64,000 bases of DNA from Pyropia yezoensis (GCA_009829735.1 CM020618.1:29550894-29614893), one strand, 5' to 3'; positions 50,853-62,600 are shown, numbered from the stretch's first letter. A program made the numbers and translations. The notes: a model not told the origin generated them from the letters alone.

Positions 50853-51321
50853 TGTGGCAGTATTAACCCCCAGGTAGGGGGGCAACACGTGCCACGCAAG
50901 GGGCGGCAGGCAACTAGCCTGACCCATTCCTCCCCCTGCAATCGGGTCCATATTCCCTAAGTTTGGAATAGTTAGCTTAGTAGTAAGTCCAACGTGGATT
51001 TGAGGGTTTTCTGCAGTTATCGTCTTGAATTTTCGTGTGGCCCGCTGGGCAGGTGCTGGGGTGGAAGATTCTGAGTGGCGAGATTCTGAGGGGACCCTGG
51101 GGGGATAAGGGGAGGGACAGCGGGGCTTGGCCTTGCTTCCCCGTCCCGACCAAGAAACTGTTGGCCCACACACCATCTTCTTGTTTGTCAGTGGGGGGAC
51201 TGCCCCACAACAGGGACAGAGTGTGCGCGACTTGCACTTCTTCCGGTCCCCCCGACACGGGAGGCAGCCCTTGCGCATCGCCCCAACTTGGGTGTCGCGT
51301 GTGCGAGAGGTTTTTGCCACA
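50853..51321 (+). repeat. 3' LTR of element A
   Basis: 469 bp, TGTGGCAGTATTAAC...TTTTTGCCACA, followed by GTCCG (target duplication with one change) and then the resumed ORF X of element Z. Confidence 0.9.
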
Positions 51322-52713
51322 GTCCGTACTTGGTGACCTCGGCTCAACTCGAGTTCGCGCAGCAGACGCCGGCGACCAAGGAACAAGACTATCCAAAGAA
51401 ACCGAAGTGGTGTCCTCAAGTGGAGGTCCCGTATGGGTTCCCGGCACTGCTGCCGCGTTTGGTCGACCACTTTGTCTCCGTCATGCTGACGACTTGCCCT
51501 GACCACTTTTTGTTTGCCATGTTGGCAACACAAGTTCTCCTCGAGGCCATATCGACCTCGGTGGCTCGCGTGCAGCGGCGCGGGATGTTTTGGCATCCTC
51601 CGCCACGCCTGATCCAAGGTTTGGAGCAGCTCACCCCTCTGCAAGTTGCTGAGGGGTGCTCGTCGGGTCAACTCACCCTACTCGAGGAGATGTTGGAGCT
51701 CTAAAAGCTCATCGAGTGGGACAGCATCGACCACAAGTTGCGCGGACCTTTCCGTGGGCCCAAGGACGACGGCGCACTTCGACAGTTCGTCTGGGTCGGA
51801 CGTGAACTTCAAGACGGCCGGGTGGTACTCAAGGAGGGGTTGGAGATCGGGGACGACCCGTATGCCCCGGGGGTGGATCGCCACACTGCGCCGCCTCCTG
51901 ACAACGTGACGGTGTTGGGCGTAGCCACCTACTAAGATGACACGGCTCAAGGTGCTTAAGCAGCCCCAACTCGGGGTCGCGGCTACCCTCGGGCTCCGCC
52001 CACTCGGCGTCCCCTTTCCCTTCCTCCTGTACCCTACGAGCCGCACGGGGACATCCCAATCGGCGTCGCGGTCCAGTTGTCCACGCCTGCGTCCCCCAAC
52101 GTGGGGGCCACTCTATTGACGGTCTACCCCAAGTTGGTGTTCCCGTCCGCGCCCCTGACTTCTGAAAAAATGATCACCACGTTGGTGCGCACCATCTCGT
52201 GGTTGGCCGCGTTGGCGGTGACCCTCTCCACGTCGGAGACCCCTCACGTTGAGAGGCCCTTGTGCGGTTGTGGCGACAGCGAGTTGCGAGTCGGTCGCGG
52301 AGTTCATGACGGCCGAGTTGGCTCGTATCGGGTCAGTTATGCGCTTGTCGGCCCCACTTGGGCGTGGCAAACGTAGGGCGAGTCGTGCGTAGTCACCTCT
52401 TTGTCGTCGTCGCCGTCACTCGCGGCTTTCTACCTCTCTGTCGGAAGACGAGTTGAATTACTCCGCGTCAGAGTCATCCCCTCCGTCTGAGACCGAGTCG
52501 GTCCGGCGTCTGCGTCGCCAACTTGCACGCAAGCCAACGCAGTCTAGCGGCCGCGGTCGTCGTCACACACGCGACCGTAGCAGTCATAACGGCTCCGACT
52601 TGGATCCGTCGGCTCCACCGACTAACAGGGATCGCTATCGTCGTGGGTATCGGCGCTTACCTCCTCTCGAGGGTGAGGGCGCTGGGGGTGGGGAGACTAG
52701 AATGCGTGCCTAG
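51322..52713 (+). pseudogene. ORF X of element Z, remainder after the element A insertion
   Basis: Resumes with PYLVTSAQLEFAQQTPATKE, QVEVPYGFPALLPRLVDHF and LLEAISTSVARVQRRGMFW. It has a TAA at about 51702-51704, further stops after 51930, and frame changes around 52250-52440. The ending SVRRLRRQLARKPTQSSGRG ... RMRA matches the end of the A copy. Downstream homology to A continues to GGGCTGTAGTTGAAAAC (52775), where an LTR begins and the expected A-type pol of element Z is missing. Confidence 0.65.
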
Positions 52714-52775
52714 TTGGCAAACTCGCTATGTTGTTATGCTGTGAGGGTGACAGGGGTAGGGCTGTAGTTGAAAAC

Positions 52776-53243
52776 TGTGGCAGTACTGACACCAGGTAGG
52801 GGGGCAACACGTGCCACGCAAGGGGCGGCAGGCAACTAGCCTGACCCATTCCTCCCCCTGCAATCGGGTCCATATTCCCTAAGTTTGGGATAGTTAGCTT
52901 AGTAGTAAGTCCAACGTGGATTTGAGGGTTTTCTGCAGTTATCGTCTTGAATTTTCGTGTGGCCCGCTGGGCAGGTGCTGGGGTGGAAGATTCTGAGTGG
53001 CGAGATTCTGAGGGGACCCTGGGGGGATAAGGGGAGGGACAGCGGGGCTTGGCCTTGCTTCCCCGTCCCGACCAAGAAACTGTTGGCCCACACACCATCT
53101 TCTTGTTTGTCAGTGGGGGGACTGCCCCACAACAGGGACAGAGTGTGCGCGACTTGCACTTCTTCCGGTTCCCCCGACACGAGAGGCAGCCCTTGCGCAT
53201 CGCCCCAACTTGGGTGTCGCGTGCGTGAGTGGCTCTCGCCACA
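52776..53243 (+). repeat. A-family LTR without target duplication
   Basis: 468 bp, TGTGGCAGTACTGAC...CTCTCGCCACA. The central 350 bp are almost identical to the A 3' LTR, and differences cluster at both ends. The left flank AAAAC (element Z) and right flank ACTTG (B-type pol) do not match, so this is not a simple solo LTR. It marks a junction between unrelated sequences, probably from recombination between LTRs. Confidence 0.8.
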
Positions 53244-55794
53244 ACTTGAGGGAGCAGGAGCTTCAGTTGTTCCAGGAACTCGTCCTTTGCCTTGGGACCT
53301 GACTTCAGGGCAGGCCGGAGACCGTCTGGCATTCTTTCCAGGGAGAAGTTGGTCCGCCGTCTTGGGATGACAAAGTCTAGTGGAGCGACCCCCGCTGTCC
53401 GGTGGACTCGGGAGTTGTAGGCTAGAGTGAGGACAGCCAGGAGCTCGTCCCAGTCTTCTTGGTGCTCCTCCACGTAGTGCCGTAGCATGTCCACTAGGGT
53501 CCGGTTGAATCGTTCCACCTGGCCGCTCGTTTGCGGGTGGTACGTCGTGGTGTACAAGTTCTTGATGCCCATCAGGTCACAGACTCCTTGGAAGAACAGG
53601 GATGCAAACTGGGGACCGTTGTTAGTTAAGACGGAGTCTGGAGGGCCATAGGCAGCTATCCAGTACTCGCAGAAGGCTGACGTAACATCCAGGGCCGTAA
53701 GGGTCCTCAGCGGGATCGCTCGAGTGAACTTGGAGAACCGGTCACAAATGACGAGCAGGTATATGTTGCCCCTGGATGTCTCAGGTAGGGGCCCAAGGAT
53801 GTCCATGCTTAAGCTTGCAAAGGGCTCCGCCGCAGGGAATAGGCGTAGCTTAGAAGTCTTCGTCCTCTGGGTCATCCGGCTTCTTGCACAGGAGACGCAA
53901 GCTTCTAGATGTTTGTGGACATCACTTGCCATGGTTTCCAAGTAGTAGTGTCGCCGCATCGAGGCATACATCCAGTTGATGCCAGGGTGTCCGGCCTGGG
54001 GAGACGAATGTTCCAGGCGGAGGATGTCAGCTCGTAGACTTCGGGGTACGTAGACTTTAGTTGCCCCATCGAAGGGTGACACCCGTATTAGGAGTCCATC
54101 CGAAGACTCGGAGAAGCGACTATTCCGGTTCAGGTCCATCTGGTGGCGAAGCTCTAAGAAATGAGGGTCCGTAAGCTGTGCCTCCAGCATCCGGTGAATA
54201 GTAACCGGTTGGTGAGCTTCAGGTGTCTCATACAAGGGAGCATGCCAGCCACGTCCGACATTCGGGAGGATGAAACAAGGTATTTCCTCCGGGAGAGGGC
54301 CTGTGTCGGCTGCAGGAGTCTCCGACCGGGACATGGTGTCGGCGCAATGGTGCTCCCTCCCTGCTCTGGTGCACACCTTGTACTTGAACTCCGAAAGGCG
54401 TAGGCGCCACCGGGCGACCCTTCCTTGACTGCTGTCCATGCATGGCAGCCACCTTAGACTGGCGTGATCCGTCCGGATGAGGAACTCTTGTCCTTCCAGA
54501 TATGGCCGTAACAGGAAGCAAGCCCAGACGACCGCCAAGCATTCGTGCTCCGTTATGGAATAGTTCTTCTCGGCTGGAGTCAGGACGCGACTGTAGTAGC
54601 CTATCGGGAGGAAGTGCCCATCAGGTTGTTGCTGGAGTAGAGAGCGCCCTACCTGGACGCCGCAGGCACCAGTCTCAAGGACAAACCGGCCCTCCCGCTT
54701 GGGTAACGCCAGTACTGGAGTCGTCGTCAGGCGCTTCTTGAGCTCCTCGAAGACAGCCGTCTGCTTCTCGTCGAACACCAGGAGTTGTGCGGGGAGCTTC
54801 TTGCTGGTGAGCCTGGTCAATGGCCGGGCAATTAGGGCATAGTCATGTACGAACCGACGGTAGACGTTGCCCATACCCAGAAAGCTCGTGAGTTCCGTCT
54901 GGGTCTTAGGTTGCCGTGCATGCCGGAGAGCCTTGATGTTCTCTTCGTTGACACGGAACTGCCCCGGACTCAGCACGTGCCCCAGGTACTCCACTTCCGT
55001 CTCAAACAGGTGGCACTTCTCGGCCTTCAGGGTAACTCCAGCCTTGGACAGGAGGGCCAGGACCTCCCGAAGGTGCTCCAGGTGTTCCGCTGGGGTCTTG
55101 GAGAAAACGATAATGTCATCCAGGTAGACCAAACATGTTCTCCACCTTAGCTTCGACAGGATGATGTCAATGGCTCTCTGGAAGGTAGCCGGAGCACTGG
55201 TGAGACCAAAAGGAAGACGCTTGCACCGGAATAGTCCCAGGTGGCACGTGAAGGTGACCTTGTCCTTGTCCTCGTCAGCCAGAGGGATCTGCCAGTAACC
55301 GGCATCACAATCCAGCGTCGAGAAGAGGGTGGCATCACCAAGGAAGTCGATGCAATCGTCCATCCGGGGTATCGGCTATGCATCCTTGACTGTCATCTCG
55401 TTCAGGCGCCTGTTATCAAGGCAGAAACGGAAGTGACCGTCAGGTTTCGGGACGACTACCACCGGGAAGGCCCACTCGCCATCAGACGGCTCGATAACAT
55501 CCACCTTGAGCATCTTGTTAACCTGCTTCTCAAACTCATCCCGGCGATGAGGTCCGGCCCGATATGGTTGCAGGTGCACTGGCTTGGCATCCGGCTTGAG
55601 TTGAATCCGGTGCAGGGTGGCGCCCATCTTGCCCAGCTCTCCAGACCACAGGTGCCGATATTCCTTGAGAAGCTTCCCCAGTGCCTCCTTCAGGTCGGGA
55701 GAGATATTTTCTTGGTTGACATTTGGCATCCTGGGTTGTGCTTGATCGGGTTTTCGGTGTAGCGCTGCCGGCCTGCTCTTGTCCCGGAGGTACG
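53244..55794 (-). pseudogene. pol: Pol fragment of a second B-family element (B'), truncated
   Basis: Closely similar to B pol from the linker before RT (PNVNQENISPDLKEALGKLL) through RT (VYLDDIIVFSKTPAEHLEHL), RNase H and integrase (SMDILGPLPETSRGNIYLLV, LTNNGPQFASLFF with Asp changed to Asn), to FLEQLKLLLPQV, where the LTR at 53243 cuts it. Defects: TAG at 55378-55376 for the Tyr of KDVYPIPRMDD, and a one-base insertion near 55757. The right end is interrupted at 55794 by element C; its protease and gag are beyond the window, if present. An open frame runs artificially from integrase into the LTR. Confidence 0.85.
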
Positions 55795-56157
55795 TGTAGC
55801 AATATGGTTGGCCGTATGGTAACCCTAGTATTAGGGGGGCTACTTCTAACCCTTAACTTTCAACTTGATAGTTTGTACTGGTCACGGTATCTATAATTTA
55901 CGTATGACCAGAGGGACTTGCATCTTGGGGTGGAGGGTAGTTAGTAGTGTCTCCGAGGGTTTATAACGTGGGGGCCGGCGGCGAATCCACCGCCGGCCAA
56001 GGTAGAACAACAAACCCCTCCCATTTGGGCTCCCATCTTGGTCCCGTGGCTTGCGCTCCAAGGACAGCAACCTTGGCCTCCCGGTGACGTTGGTGCCGAT
56101 CCCCCTTGGTGAGTGTTCCCTGAGAGTGGACGTGCGACGGATCCCTATTGTGCTACA
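55795..56157 (+). repeat. 5' LTR of element C
   Basis: 363 bp, TGTAGCAATATGG...TTGTGCTACA, with inverted ends TGTAGCA/TGCTACA. A TATA-like GGGTTTATAACG lies at 55957-55968. The second copy is outside the window, so the left boundary rests on the terminal motif and the interruption of B'. Confidence 0.75.
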
Positions 56158-56158
56158 T

Positions 56159-56177
56159 TGGTGGAGCAGCAGGGGAC
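56159..56177 (+). promoter_or_regulatory. Primer-binding site of element C
   Basis: TGGTGGAGCAGCAGGGGAC, 1 base after the LTR, identical to that of element A. Confidence 0.75.
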
Positions 56178-56382
56178 GGGTTTCCGTCACCCGTGTGGTG
56201 ACGCCGTCTTCGGCCCTGGCACACGGATAGGGATCCGGTCCATGTCTTGTACTCGTGGTGTTGCGACCTGATCGATTGTGTTGAGTTCTTACCTTTGACT
56301 GTGATCTACTGTTACTCTCCCCAATCTACCCCCTCGCTCTCTTATTCGTGGTGATTGTTACGTCGGTTGACTGATTGTGACT

Positions 56383-58566
56383 ATGTCTACCCAAGAGACG
56401 GGGAACGTTCAAGATGACGGATCGGCGTCGACGCCGACCCCGGAGGTGACTACGGGAACCGGGATCGGGAACCCGATCGACAACATTGAGACGCCAATGC
56501 TCTCAGGTGCCGGATCGACGTTTGGCACGGCTCGGACGGCAGGAGGCGGGGGCCCGCCTCAACTGTCGTTGACCGACCTCACTCCGCCGCCTCCTTCACC
56601 AGGGGATTCCCTGATGGCATCATTGGCCCGCATCGAGGCCCGGTTTTCCGGACTCGACGCTCGCGAAGAGCGGACGGAGGACGCAATGGCCGTGTTGATG
56701 TCAACACGCCACACGACGGGACCCCGTCGTGTCCCTCCCACACCGGTACGGTTTGAACCGGCCGGACTACTTTCGGAGTCCACCGGGGTCGACCCCGGCG
56801 CAGCAACTCCCGGACAGCCCCCGGACACAATGGGGTATGGATCCGACTCGTCGGCAGAGTTGGAGCGGAGCCACACGGAGCGATACGCTCGGAGCACCCG
56901 AAGCGGACTCCGCGGACACGACCCGGCGGATACTTACGCCGGTGGAGAGTCGGTTATTGGGGGAGGGGGTACCCTCTCACAGTATCCCCACGACGAAGGA
57001 GGCCAGGCAACTCGGGTTCCCGAAGTGCCGATGCCTGAAGTACCATCTTCAGTGGTGGAAGCTATGACCGCGCAGGTAACTGCGAGCCTACTGAAGCGGA
57101 TGGAGTCCGATGAGTTTGCTCATCAACTGGCTAAGCGACTGGATATCCAGGACGCTGACACGGAGATCGTCAACGAAGTCTTCAGGTCGGTACTGACTCC
57201 CGAACGTTATCGTTTGGAAGACCGATCTACCGCCGTATCGGAATCGATGCGTAATACGTCGCATCGGGCGATCCGCTCTGTGCAGACCCTTATGAAGGGA
57301 GTCCCTATGTTCGGGGGCCCCAACGGACGTCCGTTGGCAGTCATCGGCTTCTTGACTAGCTTCAAGGCAGCCGCGGACAAGGCCCTCGTTAACGAGGGGC
57401 TGGCCCTGGAGATCCTCCCGTTCTTTGTTGATGAACGGGTGCGAGGCATCCTTCGCCAGGCATCCCCGATGCCGGGAATGAGGGTTGCGGCCACCCCCAT
57501 GGATTACCGTGGGATTCTCAAGGAGCTGCTGAGCAGTTACCTCAGTGAGGACAAGTGCGAGGACCACTACCGGGCCCTGCGCACTGCCACCGCCCAGAGC
57601 TGGGAGGATGAGGAGATGTTCGGACGACGGATTCAAGAGCTCGACTACGAGCTGGGGAAGCTCCTCGGAGAAGGGGGGCTACGGGCCATCCTGCTCGCAG
57701 GAGTACCCAACTACGTGCGGATATCCGCACGGGGCGCCAACACGGCACGGACGAACTTCAGTCGACTGATGCTTATGTGCAAGCCCCTGGGGGACGCCTA
57801 CCGGGTGCATCACCCGGAGTGTGCTCTTGCCTCAAAGCCCAAGGGTAAGGGGAGCAAGTTCAATCTTACCCCGGTACCGAGGCAAGACAAGATGGAACGG
57901 AAGCCCGCACCGGTACTGGTGGCTACCGAGTACGCCCCCACGGGCGAGGAGGAACCACTGGTTGACCAGCAGGGCCACCTGCTGTTACCGGCTACGCCGG
58001 TGATTGATGAGCAAGGTACGGTGGCGTACATCGCTCCGGCGGGGACCCAGTTCCAGGTCAGCGAGGGCACGGGACGTCGCGTCCCGTACGTACGGACTAC
58101 GGGGTACTCCCCGGTGACGGGTAACCATCACCAACCCTTGCCAACATGGGCGGTGCGCACGGAGGCACCTCCGCAGATTGCGGGCCGACCCGACCGGTTG
58201 GGGGAGTCCATGTTCCAGTTGACCCAAGGACCCAAGGCCTACCAGGGAGCAGGCACTCGGGCGCCAGAGGGAGCCAACCGCAGCTACGGGGCTACCCCGA
58301 TGCGAACTCAAGGGCGGACCGGCACGTCCGGATGTATGTTGTGTGGAGATCCCCAGCACTGGGTGTCTTCCTGCCCACTCATCCCCGAGGAGTCTCGGCG
58401 GGCAGCGGCGCAACGCAAGGCATCCACCGGGGGGTATCCCGCTAGAGCCCCCGGACCCACACCGGGTAGGCAGCCAGCTCCAGGTGGAGTACTGGCCGTC
58501 GAGGAGGCACCTCCTCAGCCGGATGTCCCGGCGGACAGCCCCCTACCAAGGGCGGGAAACGAGTAA
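56383..58566 (+). CDS. gag: Gag polyprotein of element C
   Basis: 727 aa, intact; the ATG at 56383 is the first in frame. N-terminal 230 residues are Gly/Pro/Thr-rich, with a predicted coil around LARIEARFSGLDAREERTED. Residues about 285-480 are the capsid-like region (TSHRAIRSVQTLMKGVPMFG, SYLSEDKCEDHYRALRTATA, LLAGVPNYVRISARGANTAR). The single CCHC knuckle CMLCGDPQHWVSSC is at about 650-663. It ends RAGNE-stop after GGGAAAC. It is longer than gag of A or B. Confidence 0.85.
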   Translation: MSTQETGNVQDDGSASTPTPEVTTGTGIGNPIDNIETPMLSGAGSTFGTARTAGGGGPPQLSLTDLTPPPPSPGDSLMASLARIEARFSGLDAREERTEDAMAVLMSTRHTTGPRRVPPTPVRFEPAGLLSESTGVDPGAATPGQPPDTMGYGSDSSAELERSHTERYARSTRSGLRGHDPADTYAGGESVIGGGGTLSQYPHDEGGQATRVPEVPMPEVPSSVVEAMTAQVTASLLKRMESDEFAHQLAKRLDIQDADTEIVNEVFRSVLTPERYRLEDRSTAVSESMRNTSHRAIRSVQTLMKGVPMFGGPNGRPLAVIGFLTSFKAAADKALVNEGLALEILPFFVDERVRGILRQASPMPGMRVAATPMDYRGILKELLSSYLSEDKCEDHYRALRTATAQSWEDEEMFGRRIQELDYELGKLLGEGGLRAILLAGVPNYVRISARGANTARTNFSRLMLMCKPLGDAYRVHHPECALASKPKGKGSKFNLTPVPRQDKMERKPAPVLVATEYAPTGEEEPLVDQQGHLLLPATPVIDEQGTVAYIAPAGTQFQVSEGTGRRVPYVRTTGYSPVTGNHHQPLPTWAVRTEAPPQIAGRPDRLGESMFQLTQGPKAYQGAGTRAPEGANRSYGATPMRTQGRTGTSGCMLCGDPQHWVSSCPLIPEESRRAAAQRKASTGGYPARAPGPTPGRQPAPGGVLAVEEAPPQPDVPADSPLPRAGNE
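58554..58560 (+). promoter_or_regulatory. -1 frameshift heptamer GGGAAAC at the end of gag (C)
   Basis: gcG GGA AAC GAG TAA. A -1 slip gives GGG AAA CGA GTA AGA and runs straight into the protease ORF, so here signal and frames agree fully. Downstream, CCGGGG near 58580 can pair with CCCCGG near 58611, leaving a GGGGTAGCCC loop, a possible stimulatory stem. Confidence 0.7.
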
Positions 58567-58574
58567 GAGGAAGG

Positions 58575-59645
58575 ATGACCGGGGGGCGCTGGGGTAGCCC
58601 AAGCAAGCCACCCCGGAGTACCGCGGGGAAAGCCCCACGGCGAGCGCGTTTGAGCCGGCGCCGCATCAATCCCCAGGTACACCTTCCGGCCCCGACGACA
58701 CGGCGTCAGGGGATTGATGACCAACCACCAAGGTTGGGAGGAGAGGACGGGAAGCCCCGTCACATGGAACCAGACAAGGGCCCTGTTCAGGATGCCCGAG
58801 GAACACCGGATATCGGTGTAGGACATGTGCTGTTTACCTTGGAGAACTTCAAGGTATCAGCCACACTGGGGGTGGACCCCCAGTCGACACGATCGTACTA
58901 CCCTGTACTGGATACAGGGGCTGGACCCAACCTTATCTGGAAGGATACCCTCCCGGACAAGTGGCTTCCACGAGTCAGAGTGACTCGGGGACCCACCATC
59001 AAGGACGCGAATGGTCGCCTCATTCGTACGACCGCAGCGATGTCGCTGCGGGTTACCATCGGGGAACCCCCCACGGAAGTCGACTTCCTGGTGGGTGAGA
59101 CCCTATTGGTGCCCTGCATACTGGGGTGCACCTTCATCAACGTTCACGTGGACGCAATCCGGCCAGGCCGGAGGACCGTCGAGCTTCAAGAAGCCGACGG
59201 GACGAAGCGAGGACATACGGCTATCGTCAGGGACCTGACGCTACAAGGGAGCCACGTTAACGTGGCTGAGGTGTACGCAAGCGTCGAGCCGAAGACACTT
59301 CGGTTGGCCAAGCGAACTCGCTTTGAGCCGTTGTCGGAGACAGTCCTCCCGGTTAACTGCGACCTCGCAGGCATCTGCAGAGTCCGGTCCAACCTGCGGA
59401 CGTACAAGCGCCATGGTTTGACCATGGCCAACGGTCTCATAGACGTCCCAGCAGGAGGGTCGTCCCTCCTAGTGATGGCGAACTATCGCCGTAAGGCAGT
59501 CACCCTCCCGAAGGGAACTATCCTCGGGATTGCCGAGCTCTACGAAGGAGATATCCTTACCCCTGACAAGGAAGGTCAAGTGGATCCACTTGAGGTGCTG
59601 GCGGTCGCCGAGACCACCGAGCGACAGCAACCCGATGACGGGTAG
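58575..59645 (+). CDS. pol: Protease region of pol, element C
   Basis: 356-codon open frame in the -1 frame relative to gag; the ATG at 58575 is only the first in frame, translation being expected from the frameshift. The aspartic protease motif VLDTGAGPNLIW is at about residue 111, with the flap-like LLVPCILGCTFINVHVDAIR later. The end (VTLPKGTILGIAELYEGDIL) is the usual linker before RT. The frame stops at TAG 59643-59645, although RT sequence continues in another frame. Confidence 0.8.
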   Translation: MTGGRWGSPSKPPRSTAGKAPRRARLSRRRINPQVHLPAPTTRRQGIDDQPPRLGGEDGKPRHMEPDKGPVQDARGTPDIGVGHVLFTLENFKVSATLGVDPQSTRSYYPVLDTGAGPNLIWKDTLPDKWLPRVRVTRGPTIKDANGRLIRTTAAMSLRVTIGEPPTEVDFLVGETLLVPCILGCTFINVHVDAIRPGRRTVELQEADGTKRGHTAIVRDLTLQGSHVNVAEVYASVEPKTLRLAKRTRFEPLSETVLPVNCDLAGICRVRSNLRTYKRHGLTMANGLIDVPAGGSSLLVMANYRRKAVTLPKGTILGIAELYEGDILTPDKEGQVDPLEVLAVAETTERQQPDDG

Positions 59646-62600
59646 CCTAACCCATCGGCGCCTTCGGCGGACATGCCGGCAAAGGACCAAGAAGCACTGA
59701 AGGCCCTGGCCGAGGCTGACCTCGACCACCTTCCCCCTTCGGTAGCCGAAGGGGTACGACGGATGCTAAGAAAAGCATGACGTCATGTGGACAGGCGGGG
59801 CCTTGGGTACCATTGAGGCAACCCAACATCGTATAGACCTGGTACCAGGCGCACGCCCCGCCCGGTCACAACCGCACTGAGCGAGACCTATGCAACGAGA
59901 GATTGTTGATGGAGAAGTGAAGAGGATGAGCGAAACAAAGGTGATACGACCTTCGATGTCGGAGTGGGGTGCCCCAGTCGTTATCGTACCGAAGAAGGAT
60001 CAAACCCCTCGGTTTTGCATCGATTATCGACGCCTCAACTTGGTTACCAAGAAAGACTCATACCCTTTACCAAGGATGGATGAATGCATCGACTCCCTGG
60101 GGGAAGCTACGGTGTTTACCACCATCGACTGCAATGCCGGATACTGGCAGATCCCAGTGGCGGACGAGGATATCCCCAAGACGGCATTCGTCTGTCACAG
60201 TGGAGTGTACGAATTCCTAAGGATGCCCTTCGGATTGTCCAACGCCCCCGCTACATTCCAGCGGGCTATCGACATTATACTGTCGGGGGTGAAGTGGCGT
60301 AACTGCCTAGTGTACCTCGATGACGTCATCGTCTTCTCGCGTAACATGGATGACCATGTGCAACATGTCGACGAGGTACTCACCCTCTTGCGGAACGCCG
60401 GGGTAACCCTGCGTCTGAAGAAGTGCGCCTTCTTCCAACAGACGGTCGAGTATCTGGGCCACCAGATAACCCCTGGTAAACAAGGGGTACTCGAAGCCAA
60501 TACCCGGGCACTCCGGGATGCCCGGTTCCCTAACACCCAGACGCAGCTCAAGAGCTTCCTGGGAATGTGCAACGTATACCGACAGTTCGTCAAGGACTTC
60601 GCTCGGATAGCTAAACCGTTAACGGTTCTTACGAGCAGTACGTTGCCCAAGGTACTCCAACCCCCTTCGCCTAGCGAAGAGGAGGCATTCGAGTCGCTGA
60701 AGCGAGCCCTACTATCCCCACCCGTCCTTGCGTTACCGCACAGACGGGGTACCTTCGTCATCGATGTCGATGCATGCGATACACAAGTGGGATGCACCCT
60801 GTTACAGGGAGAGACGTTGATCGGTTCCGATAACGTTATCCCGGACCTACGTCCGGTAGGGTACTTCAGCCGGACACTCAATCCGGCTGAGCGTAACTAT
60901 AGTGCCACCGAGCGTGAGTGCCTCGGGGTTATATGGGCAGTGCAACTGCTCCGCCCATACCTGGAGGGCTCTAGGTTCATCGTGAGGTCCGACCACGAAC
61001 CCCTACGATGGCTCCTCAACCTTGGTGACAAGGATTCCGATAGCCATGGGAGGCTAGCCCGATGGAGGCTGAAGATGGCCGAGCACGACTACCGCACCGT
61101 GTGTAAGGCTGGGTCAACCCACCACCTCGGAGACGCGCTGTCTCGACTCGACACCCCGAGCGGGGATACCCGCCCGGTGGACGAGGACATCCCGGTGGTA
61201 CCGGTCTGCCTGGTGGGTAACGCCACCCAAGGTATGGCTGACCATACCATGGCACACCGGGCATGCCCACTGACTCTTGCGGACTTCCGCGAGGCACAAG
61301 CCAATGACGACGACTGTAGACGCCATCGCGCCAACCTCCTGGCCGGTACGGCCGGCATCTTCTCCGAGAATGAAGACGGACTCATATACCGGCGGGCACC
61401 CGCCGATGGACGACATCAAGTCGTGGTTCCCGTGTCCTTACGGCAAGCCGTCATGGAACGAGAACACGAGAACCCTACAGCCGGACACCCGGGGGGTTCA
61501 CGTATGTTCGCAGCAATGCGAAGGTTCTTCTACTGGCCAGCAATGGCCGTCGACGTGGTCGACCACGTAAGGGGATGCCACCCCTGTGCACGTAACCGCA
61601 TGAGTCTACATAGGCAGGCGTCTGCCATGAAACTGTTCCCACCTGATGGGCCCAACGAGCAGGTCGCTATCGACATACTCGGGCCACTTCCGGTAACGGA
61701 AGAAGGCAACAGGTACATCCTAGTCATGTCAGACCGATTCAATAAGCTGTCACGAGCGGCAGCCATCCCGAATGATACGGCATATACCATTATGAACGCA
61801 GTGGTTGACCACTGGATCAGTGCATACGGAGTCATGAAGCAACTCCTCTCCGACAACGGAGCAAACCTGACCTCTGCATTCTGCACTAAGGTCATGGGCA
61901 TGTTCGGCATCGAACCACGTCGGGCATCCGACTACCACCCGCAAACCAACGGGCAAGTGGAGCGGTTTAACCGCACCATCGTTAAGATGCTACAGTGCTA
62001 CGTGGCCGAGCACACAAACACTTGGGACAGGCTTCTGTCCGTACTCACCCTGGCATACAATGCCAGGCCACATCGGAGCACAAACATCGCCCCACTGGAG
62101 TGGGTCATGCCACTAGGGGTCGGTAACCTGACGCTGCCACCCGGCAGGTGCACTCGGTATGATACACCGAAGGGCCGACCGGCCGAACGCATCCACCTAG
62201 CTTGGTTGGCCAAGCTATCGTGGATGATTCCTAAGCTCAAGGGTGCCCTTGATAGAACACAACTTCGATACAAGAAGAACTTCGACGCCCGACTACGGGT
62301 GCGCAACGCTACCCTGATGACAGGCGCCTGGGTCTATATCAGACACCAGAAGTTCCGAGGGAACAAGCTCATGCAACCGGTCAAGGGACCGTACCAGATC
62401 CTCCACAGAGATGACCACTCGGTTATCCTCCACTCCGATACGGAGATACAACGCATCAGTATTAACGATGTCACACCAGCGCCAAAGCCAGAACATCCTC
62501 AGCCGGTACCGGCTGGGTTGCTACATGAGGCGCTTACCACCCACCGGTCGGAAGACCCGGTAGGCCCGGATGGAATCCCGTACCAAGTGGAAAGCATCGT

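Larger units (their letters stand above)
32260..51321 (+). mobile_element. Element A: Ty3/gypsy chromovirus-like LTR retrotransposon, interrupted by element B
   Basis: 5' LTR 32260-32728, primer-binding site, gag, pol, antisense ORF X and 3' LTR 50853-51321. The target duplication is GTCCC (32255-32259) against GTCCG (51322-51326), within ORF X of element Z. The LTRs differ at about 17 of 469 positions by my count. Element B with its own duplication (40526-50179) sits inside ORF X of A. The pol gene is defective (nonsense, frameshifts, altered protease Asp), so A is not autonomous now. Confidence 0.85.

Noticed and set aside
52697..53240. Extra C-terminal domain of the 888-codon B' pol ORF (CRGNRKKCKSRTLCPCCGAV)
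   Set aside because: This part is the antisense translation of an LTR; the Cys pattern is fortuitous and recurs wherever the A LTR is read backwards.
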